Source: Streptomyces sp. CG 926
Lineage (GTDB): Bacteria; Actinomycetota; Actinomycetes; Streptomycetales; Streptomycetaceae
Reading direction: 5' to 3'
DNA length: 64,000 nucleotides
NCBI RefSeq assembly: GCF_003148825.1
Contig: NZ_QGGZ01000016.1
Coordinates: forward strand, 1-64,000
The translations under genes were made by a program, and so were the position numbers. Positions 25,419 through 32,115 of this stretch are shown here, piece by piece (within the stretch, counting starts at the first letter, position 1; each line of letters opens with the position of its first letter). The notes under the pieces are model-generated. The model was not told the origin of the DNA, did not search any database, and worked only from the letters and a program-made list of their open reading frames with translations.

Positions 25419-25898
25419 TCATGGTCCGGTCCGACGGGCCTTTTCGGCCGGCCCCGCCTCGTGCGCGGCGATCGCCGCCTCCACCCGGTTCCGTACGCCG
25501 AGCTTCCCCAGGATCGCGCTGACGTGGGCCTTCACCGTCCCCTCTACCAGCCGCAGACGAGCGGCGATCTCGGCATTCGACAGCCCGACGCCGAGCAGCG
25601 CCAGGACGTCGTTCTCCCGCTCCGTCAGCCCTGCCAGGGCGTGCCGAGCCACCAAGGCGCCCGTCGACCGCCCGTCGCGCAGTCCGGCGACGACCCGGGC
25701 GGCGACCTTCGGAGAGAGGTACGCGCCGCCCGCGGCCACCGCGTGCACACCCGCCAGCAGTTCCCTGGGGTCGTCCGCCTTGAGCAGGAACCCGCTCGCG
25801 CCCCCACGCAGGGCGCGGTCGATGAACTCGTCCTCGCCGAAGGTGGTCAGCATGATCACCGCCGTGCCGGGCAGCTCGTGGTGGATCCGGGCGGCCGC
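25419..25898 (-). pseudogene. 5'-truncated NarL/LuxR response regulator
   Basis: Homology begins abruptly at ARIHHELPGTAVIMLTTFGE, the fourth strand of the receiver, continues through ASGFLLKADDP and a complete C-terminal LuxR HTH (LTERENDVLALLGVGLSNAE then IAARLRLVEGTVKAHV), and ends at TGA. The receiver's first 60-70 residues, with the phospho-aspartate, are gone. Upstream lies the opposite-strand fragment of a sensor kinase. The open frame beyond 25898 is antisense to that kinase and is not this gene. Confidence 0.8.
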
Positions 25899-26730
25899 GG
25901 TGGAGGAACTCGTCGCCCGAACACGGGAGTCCGGGGTCATGGTGCACCTGCGGCGGGAAGGGGCGGCTCGGGTCCTTCCTCCGCTCGTCGACCGCAGCGC
26001 GTACCGCGTGGTCCAGGAATCCCTGACCAACGCCATCAAGCACGCACCCGGCAGCGCGGTCCGCGTCAGCATCGCCCGACAGGCGGACCGGACCGAGGTA
26101 CGGGTGACCAACTCCGCCGCGCCGACCGCGAGGCCGGCGACCGGACCGCCGGCCGTCCCGCCGCCCGGCGCGGGGCGAGCCGCCGGGCATCGCGGCCTGA
26201 CCGGCCTGCGTGAACGGGTACGGCTCCTCGGCGGGACGCTGCACGCCGCCCCGCGCGACGGCGGCTTCGAGGTCCTCGCCACGCTCCCGGACCAGGTGAA
26301 CCCGAAGCCCCCGAGAGACACCGCGGAGCCCCGACAGGAGGCCGAGGATGCCCCGGAATCGGCGCTCCGGCTCACCGCCGCCCGGCGCAGCACCCGCCGC
26401 CGGTTCGCCGCCGCCCTCGCCGCACCGGTCGGGCTCGGGCTCGTGGCCCTCGTCTCCTGCGTCCTCCTGGCCCAGCAGCTGACCACCTGCGTGCTGCGCC
26501 CCGTGGACTACGCCGCCCTCCGCCCCGGCCAGAACCGGGGCGAGGTGGCTCGGCTCCTTCCGGAGCGGCCGTTCCGGTACGTACCGGACGCCGTCCGGGC
26601 GCTGCCCGCACCCCCAGGCACGGACTGCGCGTACTACCGCTCGAACGGCAACCTCCTGGACCAGGTCGACCTCTACCGACTCTGCTACGCGGGCTCCCAC
26701 CTGGTGGCCAAGGACGCGCTGCCGGGGTGA
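25899..26730 (+). pseudogene. 5'-truncated sensor histidine kinase with C-terminal membrane extension
   Basis: Coding homology starts suddenly at VEELVARTRESGVMVHLRRE, the linker before the ATPase domain. The N box VVQESLTNAIKHAPGS and the G box GLTGLRERVRLLGGTL are intact, but the sensor, membrane and histidine-phosphorylation parts are missing. After the kinase comes an in-frame extension with one membrane segment (VGLGLVALVSCVLLAQQL) and about 65 residues including YAALRPGQNRGEVARLLPE. That last piece could be a small membrane protein fused to the kinase. A later ATG near 25939 might allow some expression. Confidence 0.75.
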
Positions 26731-26769
26731 GCGATCCGCAAGCCCCGCGGGATGAGGCATGATCGGGGG

Positions 26770-27465
26770 ATGTCTGATCGCATCATCGCCGCCTGTGACG
26801 GAGCGGCCAAAGGTAATCCCGGTCCTGCCGGCTGGGGTTGGGTCATCGCCGACTCCCAGGGACGTCCCGAGCGTTGGGAGGCCGGCCCGCTGGGGCGCGC
26901 CACCAACAACATCGGGGAGCTGACCGCCCTCCAGCGGCTGCTGGAGGCGGTGGACCCGGGCACGCCCGTCGAGGTGCGGATGGACTCCCAGTACGCCATG
27001 AAGGCCGTGACGCAGTGGCTGCCGGGCTGGAAGCGCAACGGGTGGAAGACCGCCTCCGGTCAGCCGGTCGCCAACCGTGAGCTCGTCGAGGCGATCGACC
27101 GACTGCTGGCCGATCGTGACGTGACCTTCCAGTACGTTCCCGCGCACCGCGAGGACGGCGACCACCTCAATGCCATCGCCGACCAGGCCGCCAGTGACGC
27201 GGCGATCAGTCAGGAGGCCGCCGGTACGGCTCTCGGCAGCCCGGAGATGCCGGTACCGGCTCCGGCGGCGGCCGCGCCCGCGCGCCGCAGGTCGGGCGGG
27301 GCGGCGAAGCGTACGTCCGCCGGTACCGCGTCGGGCGGCGGTGGCGCATCCCGGGCCATCAAGGCGAAGTTCCCCGGCAGCTGCGCCTGCGGAAAGCCGT
27401 ACGCGGCCGGCGAGCTGATCACCAAGAACGGCAGCCGGTGGGGCCACCAGGCCTGCGGCTCCTAG
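26770..27465 (+). CDS. rnhA: Ribonuclease HI with C-terminal zinc-ribbon-like extension
   Basis: A 231-residue protein. The RNase H domain (1-150) cuts RNA in RNA-DNA hybrids; carboxylates are Asp10 (ACDGAAKGNPGP), Glu50 (NIGELTAL), Asp72 (RMDSQYAM) and a late Asp of NAIADQAA. An Ala/Pro-rich linker (about 160-200) joins a short Cys-His module CACGKPYAAGELI...WGHQAC that looks like a zinc ribbon. The stop codon TAG (27463-27465) is formed by the CTAG at the left edge of fold-back copy B, yet the protein seems complete, so this CTAG was probably its original stop. Confidence 0.93.
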   Translation: MSDRIIAACDGAAKGNPGPAGWGWVIADSQGRPERWEAGPLGRATNNIGELTALQRLLEAVDPGTPVEVRMDSQYAMKAVTQWLPGWKRNGWKTASGQPVANRELVEAIDRLLADRDVTFQYVPAHREDGDHLNAIADQAASDAAISQEAAGTALGSPEMPVPAPAAAAPARRRSGGAAKRTSAGTASGGGGASRAIKAKFPGSCACGKPYAAGELITKNGSRWGHQACGS

Positions 27466-27626
27466 TGCCGTGACCGGCAAGGTTCACCGGTTCGCGACGC
27501 CCGGCACGGCACCTCGCCGCGTTGTCGGACCACGCAAGTACGTCCGGTACGAGCCGTGGCCCTCCGCCTTGCGATGCACCGCACCGGACGCCGCAACCCG
27601 GCAAACCTTTCCGGCCACGGCACTAG
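27462..27626. mobile_element. 165-bp fold-back (MITE-like) element, copy B
   Basis: Same length and structure as copy A, with 4 differences by eye. It occupies exactly the space between convergent rnhA and the GH16 gene. Its left CTAG contains the TAG stop of rnhA, and its right CTAG, read on the other strand, contains the TAG stop of GH16. If CTAG is the target duplication, the two genes originally overlapped tail to tail in one CTAG, and insertion duplicated it, leaving both genes intact. The long hairpin may now act as a terminator for both. Confidence 0.85.
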
Positions 27627-28357
27627 GGACGGTGGACGCGTAGGTACTCCACCTCGTAGGACATCTGCGAGACGCCCGCCTCGGGCGCCGGGTGGTAGCG
27701 GCCGGCGCACACGGACAGGTTGACGATGAGGTACGCACGCCAGTTGCGCCCGACGCCCCGCCGGTCGGCGAAGACCCGGGTGCCGTTGACCCACCACACC
27801 ACCGAGCGCGTCCCGAACTCGACCTTGAGGTCCACCCACGCCCCGCGGGCGACGGCGGAGTTCCGGTAATAGTGCGAGCCACCCTTGACGTGGTTGGAGA
27901 GTTCGAGCAGGTCGGGGTTGTCGGGGTGGTACTCGAAGATGTCGATCTCGTTGCCGCCGTCCCGCCAGGTCCAGATCGCGGGCCAGGCCCCGAGCTCGGC
28001 GGGCAGCCGCACCCGGGACTCCAGTACGTCACCGGCCCGCACCATGAACCCCTCTTCGCTGCCCTCGGTGGTCAGCAGGCCGGCGTTCCACTTGCCGTCC
28101 GGGCGGCGGGTGGCGCGGAAGGTGCCGGTGCGACTGTAGGAGGGGTCCGCCACCAGGTAGTCGAGTTTGTTGTCACCGGTGTTGGTGGGGCCGCCGTTCG
28201 GATAGGCCCAGGACCGGCCGGCCACCCACTGGGAGGTCGACTGGAAGTTCGCGGTGAAGATCGGGGCCTTGGCGCCGAGCGGCGCGGCCTCGTCCTCGGG
28301 GGTGCCGGTGGAGCGTCCGGTGAGTCGTCGGAGCCAGTTGAGAACCTGAGTGAGCAC
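27623..28357 (-). CDS. Glycoside hydrolase family 16 protein
   Basis: A 244-residue GH16 fold enzyme. The catalytic box NEIDIFEYH gives nucleophile Glu137, Asp139 and acid/base Glu142. WNAGLLTTEG, WPAIWTW and VVWWVNGTRV are further family strands. GH16 enzymes hydrolyse or transfer beta-1,3/1,4 glucans, galactans or related polymers. GTG 28357 is chosen for AAAGGAG six bases upstream; with it there is no signal peptide (MLTQVLNWLRRLTG is amphipathic), which is odd for this family. An imperfect 24-bp palindrome lies upstream at 28414-28437. Confidence 0.88.
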   Translation of the reverse strand: MLTQVLNWLRRLTGRSTGTPEDEAAPLGAKAPIFTANFQSTSQWVAGRSWAYPNGGPTNTGDNKLDYLVADPSYSRTGTFRATRRPDGKWNAGLLTTEGSEEGFMVRAGDVLESRVRLPAELGAWPAIWTWRDGGNEIDIFEYHPDNPDLLELSNHVKGGSHYYRNSAVARGAWVDLKVEFGTRSVVWWVNGTRVFADRRGVGRNWRAYLIVNLSVCAGRYHPAPEAGVSQMSYEVEYLRVHRP

Positions 28358-28413
28358 GAGCGGCTCCTTTGCATGTGTGGACGCCTCCTTGAGCATGCCC
28401 GGTTGCGATGTGT

Positions 28414-28437
28414 TACATACCGGTGGACCGGTTTGTA
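28414..28437. promoter_or_regulatory. 24-bp near-perfect palindrome upstream of GH16
   Basis: TACATACCGGT-GG-ACCGGTTTGTA: 11-bp arms with one mismatch, in an AT-rich patch 57 bp before the GH16 start. Size and ACCGGT core fit a TetR-family operator. No TetR gene is in the neighbourhood, so the regulator would be encoded elsewhere. Confidence 0.6.
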
Positions 28438-28563
28438 TTTCACTCGCCCCGGCATGTAATAATCAACAGGCGGATATGACTATTACGCGTGAGGGTAGGG
28501 TCCGCGCGGACCGCCCGAGCCTGGGTGGCCGACTCGGAGAACGGAACGAGGAGTTGCACCGGT

Positions 28564-28971
28564 ATGTGGAAGTGTGAGCGTGTCATCGGCGCCGACCTGG
28601 ACGTCGAGGAGGTCCTCGGCGTCTACCGTGCGTCCACCCTCGCCGAGCGCCGTCCCGTGCACGACGTCGAGCGCTTCGCCCGCATGCTGGCCGGAGCCAA
28701 CCTCGTTGTCGTCGCCCGCGCCGAGGACGGCCACCTCATCGGCATCGCCCGCTCGATCACCGACGGCGCGTACTCGACCTACCTGGGCGATCTCGCCGTC
28801 GACGTCGCCTACCAGGGGCAGGGCGTGGGGCGCGAACTCATCCGCGTCACGAGGGAAGAGGCGCCCGAGGCCAAGCTGGTCCTGCTCGCCGCGCCGGCCG
28901 CGGTCGACTACTACCCGCACATCGGCTTCACCCGCCACGAGTCCGCCTGGACCCTCGACCGCCTGCAGTGA
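28564..28971 (+). CDS. GNAT-family N-acetyltransferase
   Basis: A 135-residue single GNAT domain. The acetyl-CoA loop is DLAVDVAYQGQGVGRELIRV (V-x-x-x-x-Q-x-x-G-x-G/R), followed by YYPHIGF near the end. ATG 28564 follows CGAGGAG; the preceding in-frame sequence is not coding-like. Acceptor unknown. It stands alone between GH16 and the lipoprotein-kinase operon. Confidence 0.85.
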   Translation: MWKCERVIGADLDVEEVLGVYRASTLAERRPVHDVERFARMLAGANLVVVARAEDGHLIGIARSITDGAYSTYLGDLAVDVAYQGQGVGRELIRVTREEAPEAKLVLLAAPAAVDYYPHIGFTRHESAWTLDRLQ

Positions 28972-29059
28972 GCCGGATGGAGCGAGCCGGATGAGCGGTG
29001 CCAACATGCCTTTCCCATAAGCCAGTTAAGCGCCTCCACGGCGGGGTACCATCCGTGCC

Positions 29060-29947
29060 GTGGGGGGACTGGTGGGACAGAGCAGAGGGAAGGCCGGCCT
29101 GCGCACCTGGGGCTGTGCGGTGGCGGGCTTGCTCCTCGTCGCGGGGTGCGCGGACGACGGTACGCCGAAGGCCGCCACGTCGAGCGGTGCTTCGGGCACG
29201 TCGGCCGCGCCGTCGGGCACGTCGGACACGGGCGGTCCGAGCCCGGGCGGCACCGGCGCGAGTGCCCCGGCCGCCCGGCCCGGCGCTTCCACCGTCATCG
29301 CGATGCCCCCGCTCGACGAGTCCAAGCAGCCGAGGACGGCCGCCGAGGCGCGCGGTCTGCTCGGCCGCGTCATCATCGGCGAACAGGACCTCGGGCCCCA
29401 GGTCGTGCGCAGCACCCCGTTCGAGAGCGATCCCGGCCGCTGGCCCGTGCTCGACGAGGCATGCGTCTGGCAGACCGAGGGCCTGCCGGACGACGTGCTC
29501 GCCACCAGCACCCGCCACTTCCACATCCCGGCCGAGGACGGCCGCGGCCGCGTGCGGATCAGCGCCACGGTCACCGTCCACCACAACCGTGAGGAGTCCG
29601 GCTGGGAGACCGCCCGCGCCATGGAAGAGGTGCTGCGGTGCCCGGAGCAGAAGCTGCGTGAGGGCGAGGACCTCAAGAAGCTGTGGGGCGGCGCCCTCTA
29701 CCTCGGCGAGCAGTTGAACGCCTGGACCGAGGACGCCTTCTCCGAATCCGGCGACTACGTCAGTGCCCAGGACGGCGGCCCCTACCCCTACGTCTGGTCC
29801 CAGGCCCAGTTCGGACCCGTCACCATGGCCATCTCCGCCAAGGCCGCGAAGGGCGTCACCAACGACGACCTGACCGCCTTCGTGGCCCAGGGCACCAGCG
29901 TGATGATGATCCAGGCCAAGCAGGAGCTCGGAAAGGCGGCGGGCTGA
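29060..29947 (+). CDS. Lipoprotein heading the receptor-kinase operon
   Basis: A 295-residue protein with a lipobox LLLVAGC (lipidated Cys30), a Ser/Gly/Thr-rich linker (about 34-75), and a globular domain: GRVIIGEQDLGPQVV, VLDEACVWQTEGLP, then a long alpha/beta region ending KQELGKAAG. GTG 29060 sits just after TACCAT, possibly a leaderless or near-leaderless start. Its stop TGA shares a base with the ATG of the kinase (TGATG), so the two are co-translated. A surface-exposed sensor or ligand-presenting partner of the kinases is a reasonable guess from context; I do not recognise the domain. Confidence 0.8.
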   Translation: MGGLVGQSRGKAGLRTWGCAVAGLLLVAGCADDGTPKAATSSGASGTSAAPSGTSDTGGPSPGGTGASAPAARPGASTVIAMPPLDESKQPRTAAEARGLLGRVIIGEQDLGPQVVRSTPFESDPGRWPVLDEACVWQTEGLPDDVLATSTRHFHIPAEDGRGRVRISATVTVHHNREESGWETARAMEEVLRCPEQKLREGEDLKKLWGGALYLGEQLNAWTEDAFSESGDYVSAQDGGPYPYVWSQAQFGPVTMAISAKAAKGVTNDDLTAFVAQGTSVMMIQAKQELGKAAG

Positions 29948-32109
29948 TGGAGCCGCTCCACCCCTCCGACCCGTCCCGGATCGGCGGCCACCGGCTCCTC
30001 GGACGCCTCGGCGCCGGCGGCATGGGCGTCGTCTACCTCGGCCGGACCGACGACGGCGCGCTCGCCGCGGTCAAGGTGATCCGCGCGGAATACGCCGAAG
30101 AGGCCGACTTCCGGGCCCGCTTCCGCCGCGAGGCGGAGATCGCCGCCGAGGTGGACAGCCCGTGGGCCGTCCGCATCACCGGCGCCGACCCGGACGCCAC
30201 CGAACCATGGCTCGCCACCTCCTTCGTCGCCGGACCCTCCCTCGCCGAGGCCGTGGCCGCCCACGGCCCGCTCCCGCCGCGCGCCGTACGCATCCTCGGC
30301 AAGGCCCTGGCCAGGGCCCTCGGAGCGATGCACGAGCAGGGCCTCGTACACCGCGACGTGAAGCCCGGCAACGTCCTCCTCGGCATGGACCGGCCCCGGC
30401 TCATCGACTTCGGGATCGCCCGCGGCGGCGAACACACCGCCCTGACCTCCGCCGACGCGGTACTGGGCACCCCCGGCTTCCTCCCGCCCGAGCAGGCCGA
30501 GGGCCGCCCCGCCGAACCGGCCGGTGACATCTTCTCGCTCGGCTGCCTCCTCGCGTACGCCGCCACCGGACGGCTGCCCTTCGGCACCGGAACCGTGGAC
30601 GCGGTGCTCTACCGCACGGTCCACGACGAGCCCGACTTCGGCCCCGAGGTCCTCGCCGACCCCGAACTCACCGCACTGCTGCGCACCTGCGTCGCCAAAC
30701 ACCCCGAGATCCGCCCCAGCGCGAGCGAGCTGGACGCGGCACTGGTCGAGGACGCCCCGGGGGAGGGCACCGACTGGCTGCCCGACCCGGTCGTCGCCAC
30801 CATCGCCGCGCGCGCCGCCGCACTGCTCGCCCTGCCGGGCATCGACGAAACCGTCGCCGACCCGGACGCCGCCCCCGCACCCGGCACGGCCGCTCCGGCG
30901 CCCTCCCGTAGACGGTTCCTCGCCCTCGCCTCGGGCGGCGCCGTGCTCGCGGTCGGCGGCGGGCTCGCCGCCTGGCAGGCACTGCGCGATCAGGACAAGC
31001 CCAAGAACTCCGCCGGGGACGCGCCGCGACGGTGGGTGATCGGTGTGCACGCCGACCTCTCCGGTCCGCAGAAGGCCGCCGGACAGGCCCAGGAACGCGG
31101 GGTGCGGCTGGCCGTCGACGCCTTCAACTCCCGCAAGGACAAGCCCTTCACACTCACCGTCGTCACCGCCGACGACGCCGGGAAGGCGGACCGATCGGCG
31201 GCCGCCGCCACCGGACTCATCGCCGACCGGGACCTGTTCGCCGTGGTCGGCCCCACCGGCAACGACTCCGTCATCCCGTGCCTGGAACTCTACGGCGAGG
31301 CCTCCGTCCCCCTCGTGACCGTGTCCGCCCTGGCGACCACCTTCAGCATCACCGACCGGCGCAGCTTCTTCCAGAGCTGCCCGATCTCCTCGGCCCAGGC
31401 CGCCGTGGTCAACCTGCAACTCGCCCGGAAGCAGGGCGTCCGGAAGATGGGCATCCTCAGCGACCGCGGCGGCGACACGGACACCTGGCAGGCGGCCCAG
31501 CTCGTGAGCCGCACCATCACCATCTTCGCCCCCGAAGCCACCTCCTACGGTCGCGTCGTCCCGCGCGGAACCACCGATCTGGCCCCGGTGGTCGCCGACC
31601 TGCTCGCCCACGGCGTCGACGGCTTCTTCTACACCGGTACCCCGGCCGGCGGGGCCAAGGTCGCCGGGCTGCTGGCCGCCGCCGGTTTCAAGGGCCCCCG
31701 GGCGGCCGACTACACCATCGCAGGCCCCGAGTTCCTCGCCGCGGCCGGACCGGCCGCCGAAGGCTGGCAGTTCTTCACGCCGTACACCGGACCGGAGGCC
31801 CCCGAGGTCGCCGAAGTGACCCGCGCCCACCGGGCGGCGTACGGGTCGGCCCCCGACATCTGGACCGCGGAGGCCTTCGACGCCACCCGTCTGATCATCG
31901 ACCGGCTGGTCGCCACCGCGGCGCGCGGCCCACGCCCGACCCGTGCCGCGTTGTTGACCGCGCTCGCGCAGGGCACCTTCCAAGGCCTGACGAAGGAGTA
32001 CACCTTCAACGAGAAAAGACAGGTCGAGGGCAACACCTACTTCACGCACAAGGTGGAAGGGGGCCTGATGCGCTACGTCGGCCCGGCCTTCCCACTCGCG
32101 GCGGGATAG
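29947..32109 (+). CDS. Receptor Ser/Thr protein kinase with extracellular substrate-binding-protein domain (1)
   Basis: 720 residues. Kinase domain 1-270: glycine loop GRLGAGGMGVVYLG, Lys43 (AAVKVI), catalytic HRDVKPGN (His135-Asp137), LIDFGIA, GTPGFLPPEQ. A Pro-rich linker leads to SRRRFLALASGG (320-331), a Tat-like twin-arginine motif at the head of the only membrane segment. Residues about 358-715 are a type I periplasmic-binding (Leu/Ile/Val receptor-like) domain: WVIGVHADLSGPQKAAGQAQ, VGPTGNDSV, FYTGTPAGG, GPAAEGW. The predicted layout is cytoplasmic kinase and exported ligand sensor. It is translationally coupled to the lipoprotein upstream and 6 bp from its paralogue downstream. Confidence 0.9.
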   Translation: MEPLHPSDPSRIGGHRLLGRLGAGGMGVVYLGRTDDGALAAVKVIRAEYAEEADFRARFRREAEIAAEVDSPWAVRITGADPDATEPWLATSFVAGPSLAEAVAAHGPLPPRAVRILGKALARALGAMHEQGLVHRDVKPGNVLLGMDRPRLIDFGIARGGEHTALTSADAVLGTPGFLPPEQAEGRPAEPAGDIFSLGCLLAYAATGRLPFGTGTVDAVLYRTVHDEPDFGPEVLADPELTALLRTCVAKHPEIRPSASELDAALVEDAPGEGTDWLPDPVVATIAARAAALLALPGIDETVADPDAAPAPGTAAPAPSRRRFLALASGGAVLAVGGGLAAWQALRDQDKPKNSAGDAPRRWVIGVHADLSGPQKAAGQAQERGVRLAVDAFNSRKDKPFTLTVVTADDAGKADRSAAAATGLIADRDLFAVVGPTGNDSVIPCLELYGEASVPLVTVSALATTFSITDRRSFFQSCPISSAQAAVVNLQLARKQGVRKMGILSDRGGDTDTWQAAQLVSRTITIFAPEATSYGRVVPRGTTDLAPVVADLLAHGVDGFFYTGTPAGGAKVAGLLAAAGFKGPRAADYTIAGPEFLAAAGPAAEGWQFFTPYTGPEAPEVAEVTRAHRAAYGSAPDIWTAEAFDATRLIIDRLVATAARGPRPTRAALLTALAQGTFQGLTKEYTFNEKRQVEGNTYFTHKVEGGLMRYVGPAFPLAAG

Positions 32110-32115
32110 CCGCGC

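Noticed and set aside
25891..25898. GCGGCCGC (NotI site) at the kinase/regulator junction as a cloning scar
   Set aside because: GCGGCCGC is common in such high-GC DNA, and no vector sequence is seen.
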